Assembly: GCF_029968035.1 (NCBI RefSeq)
Contig: NZ_JASCIQ010000046.1
Coordinates: 1-60,784, forward strand
Direction: 5' to 3'
Length of the DNA: 60,784 nucleotides
DNA from: Streptomyces cavernicola
GTDB taxonomy: Bacteria > Actinomycetota > Actinomycetes > Streptomycetales > Streptomycetaceae
Positions 16,495 to 24,388 of the stretch are shown in pieces. A program made the position numbers and the translations under genes. Under the pieces are notes generated by a model, which worked only from the letters and a program-made list of their open reading frames with translations, searched no databases and was not told the DNA's origin. Position 1 is the stretch's first letter; each line of letters starts with the position of its first letter.

Positions 16495-16566
16495 TCAGTA
16501 AACAACTGTTCTCCGGCACGAGCGCCCTCCGGCTCGGTTTAGACTCATGAGTCAGTGAACAATCGT
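16495..16566. promoter_or_regulatory. Two-copy operator-like site in the TetR intergenic region
   Basis: TCAGTAAACAACTGT (16495-16509) and TCAGTGAACAATCGT (16552-16566) match at 12 of 15 positions. The first begins 6 bases upstream of the TetR start. The second lies next to a TAGACT -10-like hexamer (16540-16545) and the palindrome GACTCATGAGTC. Placement at both divergent promoters suits operators for the adjacent TetR protein. Confidence 0.55.
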
Positions 16567-16591
16567 ACGCTGAAATTCTGAGAGGCGCATC

Positions 16592-16750
16592 GTGATCGCA
16601 CTGGTCGCCGTACTGCTCCTGCTGGGCGTCCTGCTCGGCGCCATCGCCCAACTCCCCTTCTCCGTCTCCCTCGTGGCCGCCGCCGTCATCGCCGGCTGGC
16701 TGGCCGCCTTCGCCGTGCGCGAGCAGCTCGCGCGTCACCGTTCGGAGTGA
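16592..16750 (+). CDS. Small membrane protein, 52 residues
   Basis: A short reading frame from GTG 16592 encodes 52 residues: VIALVAVLLLLGVLLGAIAQ, a short loop, then a second hydrophobic helix (SVSLVAAAVIAGWLAAFAV) and a basic tail REQLARHRSE. Two membrane helices are expected. GAGAGG lies 6-8 bases upstream. Its stop overlaps the GTG of the next membrane protein (GTGA), which supports it being a real gene. Function is unknown; location suggests regulation by the divergent TetR protein. Confidence 0.72.
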   Translation: MIALVAVLLLLGVLLGAIAQLPFSVSLVAAAVIAGWLAAFAVREQLARHRSE

Positions 16751-17058
16751 GTGCCGTGTCCACGCCGCATGCGTCACCTGTGTCGGATTCGGCAGATGCG
16801 CCGGATTCATCGATCGGCGACGGAACCCGCCGGGCCGACTCCATGGCCGTGGCGTCCTTCGTCCTCGGCCTCGTCGGACTGCTCGTCCTGAACGTCGTCC
16901 TCGGCCCGATGGCCATCGCCCTCGCCTGCATCGCCCTGCGCACCGGCACGGCCCGCCGAGGCCGAGCGCTCCTCGGCCTCGGCCTCGGCTTCGCCGATCT
17001 GCTCGTGCTCGCCGCCCTGACCGCCGCCAACGGCACGGTGGTCTGGAACTTCGGCTGA
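16747..17058 (+). CDS. DUF4190-like membrane protein
   Basis: About 103 residues. A hydrophilic N-terminus of 35-40 residues is followed by two hydrophobic segments: MAVASFVLGLVGLLVLNVVL and, after the basic loop RTGTARRGRALLG, LGFADLLVLAALTAANGTVV. This pattern is typical of DUF4190-type proteins in actinomycetes. The GTG at 16747 overlaps the stop of the 52-residue gene; GTG 16756 is an alternative. The pair probably forms a small membrane-protein operon. No function is known. Confidence 0.75.
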   Translation: MSAVSTPHASPVSDSADAPDSSIGDGTRRADSMAVASFVLGLVGLLVLNVVLGPMAIALACIALRTGTARRGRALLGLGLGFADLLVLAALTAANGTVVWNFG

Positions 17059-17085
17059 CCGCGACCGTCGCGTGGCGGCCCGGGG

Positions 17086-17931
17086 TCAGCCGAGGAAGCG
17101 GGCGAGCTCGGTCGCCAGCTCCGCGGGGGAGTCCTCCTGTACGAGATGCCCCGCGCCGTCGAACAGGCGCAGCTCGGCGCCCGGGATCGCCGCCGCCAGT
17201 TCGTGCGCCTTGGCGACCGGGATCCAGGTGTCCTCGGCGCCCCAGCACACAAGTACCGGCAGCTCCAACTCCCCGTACCTGCCCTGGATCTCGTCGGTGA
17301 AGCGCTGGTCGTTCAGGGCGATCTGGCGGTAGAACGCCGCCTGCCCCTCGGGCGTGCACCACGGCGCGAGCAGCCGCTCGTGGACCGCGGGGTGCAGCCC
17401 GCGGTGACTCCCCGAGCCCAGGTACTCGCGCACAAGGGCCGCGTGCAGCGGGGCCGGAAGCTGCGCGAACACCTCCGCGTTCGCCCCGATCAGCCGGTAT
17501 GTCGGCGAGCCCCACGGCGCGAGCGCCACCGGGTCGACCAGGGCCAGGCGTGCGTACCGCGCCCCGTGCAGCAGATGCGCGCGCAGGGCGATGCAGCCGC
17601 CGAAGTCGTGCGCGACCACGGCGGGCCGCTCCAGGCCCCAGTGGTCGAGCAGTTCCGTGAAGACGCGCGTCTGCCGGCCGAGGGAGACGTCCTGGCCGGC
17701 CCGCATCTCAGAGGCGCCGTACCCCGGCAGGTCCCAGACGTGGACCCGGTGGTGCGGCGCGAGCGCGCGGGCGACGGCGCGCCAGACGTACGACGAGAAC
17801 GGGGTGCCGTGGACGAAGGCGAGCGGGGGCGCCTCGGGCGCGCCGAACGAGGCCCAGCGGACTTCGCCGGAGGAGCTGTGGAAGGTGCGGTCGAGTGTCC
17901 AGTCATGGTCGAGGACCCGGTTGGCTGTCAT
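17086..17931 (-). CDS. Alpha/beta hydrolase with Asp in the nucleophile elbow
   Basis: About 281 residues with a complete alpha/beta-hydrolase fold: oxyanion region FVHGTPFSSYVWR, nucleophile elbow VVAHDFGGCIAL, acid in CWGAEDTW and catalytic histidine in GAGHLVQED. The elbow has aspartate where esterases have serine. This is the pattern of haloalkane dehalogenases and epoxide hydrolases, so one of those activities is more likely than esterase. ATG 17931 (MTANRVLDHDW) is chosen on homology; ATG 17958 (MSVPNSLTVM) and a start at 17976 are also open. Neither has a strong ribosome binding site. It is divergent from the cysteine desulfurase gene. Confidence 0.85.
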   Translation of the reverse strand: MTANRVLDHDWTLDRTFHSSSGEVRWASFGAPEAPPLAFVHGTPFSSYVWRAVARALAPHHRVHVWDLPGYGASEMRAGQDVSLGRQTRVFTELLDHWGLERPAVVAHDFGGCIALRAHLLHGARYARLALVDPVALAPWGSPTYRLIGANAEVFAQLPAPLHAALVREYLGSGSHRGLHPAVHERLLAPWCTPEGQAAFYRQIALNDQRFTDEIQGRYGELELPVLVCWGAEDTWIPVAKAHELAAAIPGAELRLFDGAGHLVQEDSPAELATELARFLG

Positions 17932-18043
17932 GACCGTAAGGCTATTTGGTACTGACATCCGGCACCATGGTTTCACCGGACCTCGTCATGCCCCCCTGCG
18001 CCCGCCGTGCCCCCTCCGTACGGCTCGTAGAATCGACCGCACC

Positions 18044-19228
18044 ATGGCCTATCTCGACCACGCCGCGACCACTCCGATGCTTCCGGAGGCCGTCGAGGCG
18101 ATGACCACGCAGCTCACCGTCGTCGGCAACGCCTCCTCCCTGCACGCCGCCGGACGGCGGGCCAGGCGCACCGTCGAGGAGGCCCGCGAGACCCTCGCCG
18201 AGGCGCTCGGCGCCCGCCCCAGCGAGGTCGTGTTCACCTCCGGCGGCACCGAGGCCGACAACCTCGCCGTCAAGGGCCTGTACTGGGCCCGCCGGGCCGC
18301 CGACCCCGCGCGCACCCGCGTCCTCGCCAGCCCCGTCGAGCACCATGCCGTGCTCGACGCGGTGCACTGGCTCGGCGAGCACGAGGGCGCGACCGTCGAG
18401 TACCTGCCCGTCGACCGGTACGGCCGGGTGCACCCGGAGGTGCTGCGCGCGGCCATCGAGCGCAACCCCGCCGACGTCGCCCTCGCCACCGTGATGTGGG
18501 CCAACAACGAGATCGGCACCGTCATGCCGGTACGCGAACTCGCCGACGTGGCCGCGGAGTTCGACGTTCCCCTGCATGCCGACGCCGTCCAGGCCTTCGG
18601 TCAGCTCCCTGTCGACTTCGGCGCGTCCGGACTCGCCGCGATGACCGTCAGCGGCCACAAGGTCGGCGGCCCGTACGGCATCGGGGCGCTGCTGCTCGGC
18701 CGGGAGTACAGCCCCGTGCCCGTGCTGCACGGCGGCGGGCAGGAACGGCACGTCCGCTCCGGCACCCTCGACGTCCCCGCCGTCGCCGCGTTCGCCGTGG
18801 CCGGGCGGATCGCCGCCGAGCGCCGCGAGCGGTACGCGCAGGAGATCGGCGGCCTGCGGGACGAGCTGCTCGACGCCGTGCGCGCCGCCGCACCCGACGC
18901 GATCCTCGGCGGCGACCCGGCCCCGGCGGGCCCGGACACCCTCGGCCGGCTGCCCGCCAACGCGCACTTCACGTTCCCCGGCTGCGAGGGCGACTCGCTC
19001 CTCCTGCTGCTCGACGCCCAGGGCATCGAGTGCTCCACCGGCTCCGCCTGCACGGCGGGCGTGGCCCAGCCCAGCCATGTCCTGCTCGCCACCGGCATCG
19101 ACCCGGACCTGGCCCGCGGCACACTGCGCTTCTCCCTCGGGCACACGACGACCCGCGCCGACATCGAGGCCGTCGCGAAGGCCATCGGCCCGGCGGTGGA
19201 ACGGGCACGGTCGGCAGGGCTCAGCTGA
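18044..19228 (+). CDS. Cysteine desulfurase (NifS/IscS family)
   Basis: A PLP enzyme of about 394 residues that takes sulfur from cysteine and forms a persulfide. It begins with the family signature MAYLDHAATTPM. The PLP lysine is in SGHKVGG, and the catalytic cysteine loop is STGSACTAG near residue 330. The N-terminal part also shows FTSGGTEADNLA. Sulfur acceptors include Fe-S scaffolds and the tRNA thiolase MnmA, whose gene lies 800 bases downstream. Their proximity suggests a role in tRNA 2-thiouridine formation. The ATG is at 18044 without a strong ribosome binding site. Confidence 0.95.
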   Translation: MAYLDHAATTPMLPEAVEAMTTQLTVVGNASSLHAAGRRARRTVEEARETLAEALGARPSEVVFTSGGTEADNLAVKGLYWARRAADPARTRVLASPVEHHAVLDAVHWLGEHEGATVEYLPVDRYGRVHPEVLRAAIERNPADVALATVMWANNEIGTVMPVRELADVAAEFDVPLHADAVQAFGQLPVDFGASGLAAMTVSGHKVGGPYGIGALLLGREYSPVPVLHGGGQERHVRSGTLDVPAVAAFAVAGRIAAERRERYAQEIGGLRDELLDAVRAAAPDAILGGDPAPAGPDTLGRLPANAHFTFPGCEGDSLLLLLDAQGIECSTGSACTAGVAQPSHVLLATGIDPDLARGTLRFSLGHTTTRADIEAVAKAIGPAVERARSAGLS

Positions 19229-19248
19229 CGGCCGTCAGCCGAGGCTTC

Positions 19249-19938
19249 TCACGCGCTCCGTCTTCGCGCCGCCTCCCGGCACAGCTTCATGTACTTGTCC
19301 CAGTCCCAGTGCCGCCCCGGGTCCGTGTGCGTCGCGCCCGGGACCTCGTTGTGGCCGATGATGTGCTCGCGGTCGACCGGGATCTCGTACCGCGCGCAGA
19401 TGTCCGCCGTCAGGCGGGCCGACGAGCGGTACATCACGTCCGTGAGCGTCTCGGGTCTGTCGACGAAGCCCTCGTGCTCGATGCCGATGCTGCGCTCGTT
19501 GTACCCGCGGTTGCCCGCGTGGAAGGCGACGTCCAGCTCGCGGGCCATCTGCGCGATGTGCCCGTCCTTCGCGCGGATCACATAGTGCGCCGCCGCGGCG
19601 TGCAGCGGGTCGCGGAAGACCCGCACCGCCGTCGCGTAACTGCCCTCCGTGACATGGATGACCACGCGGTCGACCGTGAAGTCCGCGGGCCGGTCCGCAT
19701 ACCGCAGATTCGCCTCCGAGGCGGCGATCCACTGCGCGCCTCTGTGGTCCACTTCCCCCTTGTTGCGCTGCTTGTCGATGCCGGGCACCCGCCACCACAG
19801 GCGGCCCAGCTCCTCGTGGAACAGCGCGGCGCCCGCGCCGACGGTGACCGCACCGCCGATAAGCAGCCCGCGCCGGCTGATGCCGCGCCCCGACCGCTGC
19901 TGTCTCTCCTCGCCCGACTGCTCGTCGGCCACCCGCAT
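19249..19938 (-). CDS. Tat-exported N-acetylmuramoyl-L-alanine amidase (amidase_2)
   Basis: A 229-residue zinc amidase that cleaves the lactyl amide bond between muramic acid and the peptide stem of peptidoglycan. The N-terminus has a twin-arginine signal, GISRRGLLIGGAVTVGAGAA (residues about 19-38), so export is likely folded via Tat. The catalytic domain shows VVIHVTEG with the first zinc histidine, GNRGYNERSIGIEHEG, and IIGHNEVPGATHTDPG with the remaining ligands. It sits between cysteine desulfurase (convergent, 20-base gap) and mnmA (divergent), an unrelated wall enzyme within a sulfur-transfer pair. Confidence 0.92.
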   Translation of the reverse strand: MRVADEQSGEERQQRSGRGISRRGLLIGGAVTVGAGAALFHEELGRLWWRVPGIDKQRNKGEVDHRGAQWIAASEANLRYADRPADFTVDRVVIHVTEGSYATAVRVFRDPLHAAAAHYVIRAKDGHIAQMARELDVAFHAGNRGYNERSIGIEHEGFVDRPETLTDVMYRSSARLTADICARYEIPVDREHIIGHNEVPGATHTDPGRHWDWDKYMKLCREAARRRSA

Positions 19939-20020
19939 ACCTCCCCGTGCTCCCCCGCGTCCCCGTGATCGTAGAAACGCGCGAAGGGTCGTCGAAGGTT
20001 CCGACTACCCTGGAGGAGTT

Positions 20021-21151
20021 ATGACTGAGATCCCCGCAGCCCCGCAGCGCCGCCTCCGTGTCCTCGCCGCCATGTCCGGCGGGGTCGACTCAGCCGTCGC
20101 CGCAGCCCGCGCCGCGGAGGCCGGGCACGACGTGACGGGAGTGCACCTGGCGCTCTCGGCGAACCCGCAGTCCTTCCGCACCGGCGCCCGTGGCTGCTGC
20201 ACCATCGAGGACTCCCGCGACGCCCGCCGCGCGGCCGACGTCATCGGCATCCCGTTCTACGTGTGGGACCTCGCCGACCGCTTCCGCGAGGACGTGGTCG
20301 AGGACTTCGTCGCCGAGTACGAGGCGGGGCGCACGCCCAACCCGTGCCTGCGCTGCAACGAGAAGATCAAGTTCGCCGCGCTCCTCGACAAGGCCCTCGC
20401 CCTCGGCTTCGACGCCGTCGCCACCGGGCACTACGCCCAGGTCGTCACGGACGCCGACGGCAACCGCGAACTGCACCGCGCGTCCGACATGGCGAAGGAC
20501 CAGTCGTACGTCCTCGGCGTCCTGGACGAGCGGCAGCTCGCGCACGCACTGTTCCCCCTCGGAGACACGGTGACCACCAAGGACGAGATCCGCGCGGAGG
20601 CCGAGCGCCGCGGCCTCGCCGTCGCCAAGAAGCCCGACTCGCACGACATCTGCTTCATCGCCGACGGCGACACCCAGGGCTTCCTCGCGAACCGCCTCGG
20701 CAAGGCGGAGGGCGACATCGTCGACGAGTCCGGCGCGAAACTCGGCACCCATGAGGGGGCGTACGGCTACACCATCGGCCAGCGCAAGGGCCTGCGCATC
20801 GGCACCCCGGCACCTGACGGCAAGCCGCGGTACGTCCTGGACATCTCGCCGGTCAACAACACGGTGACGGTCGGCCCCCTGGAGGCGCTCGACGTCTCGG
20901 CCCTCACCGCGATCAAGCCCCGCTGGTGCGGCACCGCCCCGACAGGGCCCGGCACGTACACCGCGCAGCTGCGGGCCCACGGCGACGAGACCCCGGTCCG
21001 CGCGGAGCTGGTCGACGGCACGCTGCACGTCACGTTCGACGAGCCGGTCCGCGGCGTCGCCCCGGGCCAGGCGATCGTGCTGTACGCGGGCACGCGCGTG
21101 GTGGGCTCGGCGACGATCGCCACGACGGAACGGGCCACGGCAGCGGCGTAG
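20021..21151 (+). CDS. mnmA: tRNA-specific 2-thiouridylase MnmA
   Basis: MnmA activates U34 of Lys, Glu and Gln tRNAs with ATP and inserts sulfur. The product is about 376 residues. The PP-loop is SGGVDSAV, followed by GCCTIEDSRDARR. The catalytic cysteines lie in NPCLRCNEKIKF and HDICFIADGDTQGF, and GYTIGQRKGL marks the central domain. The frame is open upstream, but ATG 20021 has TGGAGGAG a few bases before it. It is paired with the cysteine desulfurase gene upstream as likely sulfur donor. A short hairpin over the stop (GTAGGGG/CCCCTGC, 21148-21164) may end the transcript. Confidence 0.96.
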   Translation: MTEIPAAPQRRLRVLAAMSGGVDSAVAAARAAEAGHDVTGVHLALSANPQSFRTGARGCCTIEDSRDARRAADVIGIPFYVWDLADRFREDVVEDFVAEYEAGRTPNPCLRCNEKIKFAALLDKALALGFDAVATGHYAQVVTDADGNRELHRASDMAKDQSYVLGVLDERQLAHALFPLGDTVTTKDEIRAEAERRGLAVAKKPDSHDICFIADGDTQGFLANRLGKAEGDIVDESGAKLGTHEGAYGYTIGQRKGLRIGTPAPDGKPRYVLDISPVNNTVTVGPLEALDVSALTAIKPRWCGTAPTGPGTYTAQLRAHGDETPVRAELVDGTLHVTFDEPVRGVAPGQAIVLYAGTRVVGSATIATTERATAAA

Positions 21152-22082
21152 GGGTTTCCCCTGCCACCCCTTCTGGGCTGCCGCCTTGTGTCCTGCGGGG
21201 GGCCGGTTCCTGCTAGGGGCGGGCGCCCTTGTACCCACCCGGGACTGTTGCCCCATTCACCGCTTAGGGGGCTGCTTCCCCGTGTCCTGCACACGGCTGC
21301 GGGGCTCGGTTGCTGTTTGGGGCCGGCGCCCCTGTCCCTGCCCGGGGCTGTTGCCCCGTTTGCCGGTTAGGGGGGGGCTGTTGTCCCGTGTTCTGCGGAC
21401 GACTCCGGGGCCCGGTTCCTGCTCGGGGCCGGCGCCCCTGTCCCCACCTGGGGCTGTTGCCCGCCCCGTGCTTAGGGGGCTGCTGCCCCGTTCCCGCTTA
21501 GGGGGCCGCCGCCTCTGGACGCCACCCGGGGGCTGCCGCCCCGTCCCCCTCCAGAGGTGCAGCCCCTGGCCCCGCTTCGGGGCTCCGCCCCATCCCGGTT
21601 TCGGGGCTTCGCCCCGTCCCCGGCTGTCTTTTGGCTGCCCGCTTCGTCGTGGCTGGTCGCGCAGTTCCCCGCGCCCCTGAAAAGCGAGCCCCGCGCCCCC
21701 TGAAAAGCCAGCCCCCTGCCGGGGCTGAATCCCGGCCCAGTGCACGAAGCTCAGCCCATGCCGGGGCCAAATGCGGCCCCAGTCCGCGAAGTTCAGCCCT
21801 CCGGGCAGCCCCACCGACGCTTGAGCGGCAAGGGGCAAACGCAGCCCCTCCGGGACTTGAGGGGCGGGGCCAACCAGCCCCACTGGCCCTTGAGGGGCGG
21901 GGGGGAAAATCAGCCCCTCCGGCGTTTGAGGAGCGGGGGTTTCGGGGGCTGGCCCCCGAAGCGGGGTCCGGGGCGGAGCCCCGAGGCGGGTCCAGGGGCG
22001 GCAGCCCCGGGAGTGGGGGCCGGGGGCGCCGCCCCGAAGCCGTCCGCCAGGACTTTAGGGAAGGGGCGGGGAGGGGAGAACC
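21152..22082. repeat. Composite intergenic element 4
   Basis: The 962-base gap is GC-rich repeat. From 21180 to 21620 it consists of many short GGGGCTG-TTGCCCC or CGGGGCTTCGCCCCG palindromic units. At 21640-21690 the GGGGAACTGCGCGA module lies inverted next to CGTCGTGGCTGGTCGCGCAG. CTCCTCAAACGCCGGAGG appears inverted at 21918-21935, then GGGGTCCGGGGCGGAGCCCC at 21964-21983. The right end GGGAAGGGGCGGGGAGGGG is at 22059-22077. No left end was found. Open frames here are low-complexity, and I see no supported gene. Confidence 0.75.
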
Positions 22083-22113
22083 CAGCCGCCCCTCCGCCCC
22101 GTACCGTTACCGC

Positions 22114-22659
22114 ATGAACATCTGCGTCTTCCTCTCCGCCGCCGACCTCGACGAGCGCTACACCCGCCCCGCCCGCGAATTCGCCGAACTCCTCGGCAAA
22201 GCAGGGCACACCCTGGTGTGGGGCGGTTCCGACGTCGGCCTGATGAAGGTCGTCGCGGACGGCGTGGAGGAGGCCGGCGGCCGGCTCTTCGGCGTCTCCG
22301 TCGAGTTCCTCGAAGCCAAGGCGAGGCCCGTCACCGACCCGCATCAGATGCTGGTCACCGCCGACCTCGCCGAGCGCAAGGCCGCCCTCCTGGAGAACGC
22401 CGACGCCGTCGTGATCATGGTCGGCGGCACCGGCACGCTCGACGAGGCCACCGAGATCCTGGAGCTGAAGAAGCACGGCAAGACGCAGAAGCCGGTGGTG
22501 CTCCTGAACACGGCGGGGTTCTACGACGGCCTGAAGACCCAGTTCCGGCGCATGGAGGACGAGGGCTTCCTGCCCGTCCCCCTCACCGACCTGGTCTTCT
22601 TCGCGGACGAGCCGGTCGGCGCCCTCGCCTACCTCGAGGAGTCCATGGGAACCCGCTGA
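22114..22659 (+). CDS. LOG family protein (TIGR00730-like Rossmann fold)
   Basis: About 181 residues of the LOG/lysine decarboxylase-like family, whose studied members are nucleotide 5'-monophosphate phosphoribohydrolases that release cytokinin-type bases. It starts MNICVFLSAADLDERY. The glycine-rich site reads GGTGTLDEATEI, matching PGGxGTxxE, with ERKAALLENADAV before it. ATG 22114 is chosen as the first in-frame start after the repeat element; the open frame upstream is repeat. It is followed after 16 bases by an SDR gene on the same strand, probably co-transcribed. Confidence 0.9.
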   Translation: MNICVFLSAADLDERYTRPAREFAELLGKAGHTLVWGGSDVGLMKVVADGVEEAGGRLFGVSVEFLEAKARPVTDPHQMLVTADLAERKAALLENADAVVIMVGGTGTLDEATEILELKKHGKTQKPVVLLNTAGFYDGLKTQFRRMEDEGFLPVPLTDLVFFADEPVGALAYLEESMGTR

Positions 22660-22675
22660 CCCGCAGCTTGCGAGA

Positions 22676-23374
22676 ATGGCCGGCATGGCTACCCATGTGA
22701 TCACCGGAGCGGGCTCCGGCATCGGCGCCGCCGTCGCGCGCCGACTGCACGAGCGCGGCGACGAACTCGTCCTCCTCGCGCGCGACGCCGGCCGCGCCAA
22801 GGAACTCGCCGGACGGTACGAAAGCGCCCGCACCCTCGTCGGCGACCTCGCCGAACCGGACCGCCTCTCCTGGGCGTTCTCGCACCAGTCGCTGCCCGAC
22901 CGGGTCGACTCGCTGCTGCACATCGCGGGCGTCGTCGACCTCGGCCGGGTCGGCGACCTCACCCCCAAGATCTGGCGCCACCAGCTGGAGGTGAACCTCA
23001 TCGCCCCGGCCGAGCTGACCCGGCACTTCCTGCCCCAACTCCGCGTCGTCCAGGGCCATGTGCTGTTCGTGAACTCCGGCGCCGGCCTGAACGCCAACGC
23101 CGACTGGTCGGCGTACGCCGCGTCGAAGCACGGCCTGAAGGCACTCGCCGACTCCCTGCGCCACGAGGAGAAGCCCAACGGCCTGCGCGTCACGTCGGTC
23201 TACCCGGGCCGCACGGCCAGCCCCATGCAGGCCAAGGTGCACCAGCAGGAGGGCAAGGAGTACGACGAGGGGCGCTGGATCGACCCCGAGTCCGTCGCCA
23301 CCACGATCCTGATGGCCCTCGACCTGCCGCGGGACGCGGAGGTCAACGACCTGACAGTGCGGCCCGGCCGATGA
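22676..23374 (+). CDS. Short-chain dehydrogenase/reductase
   Basis: About 230 residues with the SDR nucleotide motif TGAGSGIG near residue 10, an Asp-rich GDLAEPDR segment, serine in VNSGAG and the catalytic YAASK near residue 147. Starts at 22676 (MAGMATHV) and 22685 (MATHVITG) are both possible; neither has a clear ribosome binding site. The C-terminal part YPGRTASPMQ is typical. The TGA overlaps the ATG of the MetE-like gene (ATGA), so they are translationally coupled. The substrate is unknown. Confidence 0.9.
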   Translation: MAGMATHVITGAGSGIGAAVARRLHERGDELVLLARDAGRAKELAGRYESARTLVGDLAEPDRLSWAFSHQSLPDRVDSLLHIAGVVDLGRVGDLTPKIWRHQLEVNLIAPAELTRHFLPQLRVVQGHVLFVNSGAGLNANADWSAYAASKHGLKALADSLRHEEKPNGLRVTSVYPGRTASPMQAKVHQQEGKEYDEGRWIDPESVATTILMALDLPRDAEVNDLTVRPGR

Positions 23375-24366
23375 GCGACCTCGTCTTCGGCCCGGCCACC
23401 GGCGTCGGCTCGATGCCCGGCGGCGACGCCCGCGAGGCCGCGAAAACCGTCACAGGGACGTTCGAGGACTTCCCGTACCTGGCAGAACTGCCCGCACGCG
23501 GGCCGGGGGCCGACATGATCGGCCGCACGGCGGGCCTCCTCGTCGAGGTCTACGCGCGCGTGGAGCCCAGCGGTTGGCGCATCGGCGACCGCCCCGGCAT
23601 GGACACCCGCCGCGCCAGGTCCTGGCTCGGCGAGGACCTCGACGCCCTGGAGGAGTACACGCAGGGATACGAGGGCCCGCTCAAGGTGCAGGCCGTCGGC
23701 CCGTGGACGCTCGCTGCCGCCCTGGAGCTGAAGAACGGCGAGGCCGCGCTGTCCGACGCGGGCGCGTGCCGAGACCTCGCGGGCTCGCTCGCCGAAGGCC
23801 TCGTCCGGCACCTGGAGGACGTGCGCCGCCGCGTGCCCGGCGCAGCCCCCGTACTGCAGCTCGACGAGCCGTCCCTGACCGCCGTCCTGCGCGGGCAGAT
23901 CAAGTCCGCCAGCGGCTACCGCACGCACCGCGCGGTGGACCGCCAGATCGTCGAGGCCACGCTGCGCTCGGTCATGGAGGCCGCGGGTGTCCCCGTCGTG
24001 GTCCACTCCTGCGCCCCCGACGTGCCGTTCGCGCTGCTGCGCCGAGCCGGAGTCGCCGGCGTCTCCTTCGACTTCGGCCTCCTCACCGAACGTGACGAGG
24101 ACGCCATCGGCGAGGCCGTGGAGGGCGGTACGAAGCTGTTCGCGGGCGTCGTGCCGTCCACCGACGCCGCATTGTCAGACCCGGCCAGTAACGTCAGCAG
24201 TGTCAGGACGCTGTGGCGCAGGCTGGGGCTGAATCCGGGGTCGCTCGCGGAATCGGTCGTGGTCACGCCGTCGTGCGGACTCGCGGGGGCCTCTCCCGCG
24301 TACGCCCGCAAGGCGCTCGCGCACTGTGTCACGGCGGCGAGATCACTCGCGGACAACCCTGAGTAA
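23371..24366 (+). CDS. MetE-like methionine synthase C-terminal-domain protein
   Basis: A 331-residue single-domain protein of the UROD/MetE superfamily. VGSMPGGD lies at the N-terminus; full-length MetE is more than twice this size, so only the catalytic barrel is represented. Zinc-ligand-like positions are present: VVVHSCAPD has the H-x-C pair and TPSCGLAG the last cysteine. It may transfer methyl groups to homocysteine or another thiol from an unknown donor. The ATG overlaps the SDR stop. ligA begins 22 bases after its stop. Confidence 0.82.
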   Translation: MSDLVFGPATGVGSMPGGDAREAAKTVTGTFEDFPYLAELPARGPGADMIGRTAGLLVEVYARVEPSGWRIGDRPGMDTRRARSWLGEDLDALEEYTQGYEGPLKVQAVGPWTLAAALELKNGEAALSDAGACRDLAGSLAEGLVRHLEDVRRRVPGAAPVLQLDEPSLTAVLRGQIKSASGYRTHRAVDRQIVEATLRSVMEAAGVPVVVHSCAPDVPFALLRRAGVAGVSFDFGLLTERDEDAIGEAVEGGTKLFAGVVPSTDAALSDPASNVSSVRTLWRRLGLNPGSLAESVVVTPSCGLAGASPAYARKALAHCVTAARSLADNPE

Positions 24367-24388
24367 CCGTTACGGGAGGACGACAACG

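Noticed and set aside
15535..22082. Intergenic elements as insertion sequences
   Set aside because: No transposase frame is present in any copy, and no target-site duplication could be shown by eye. They are described as MITE-like repeats only.
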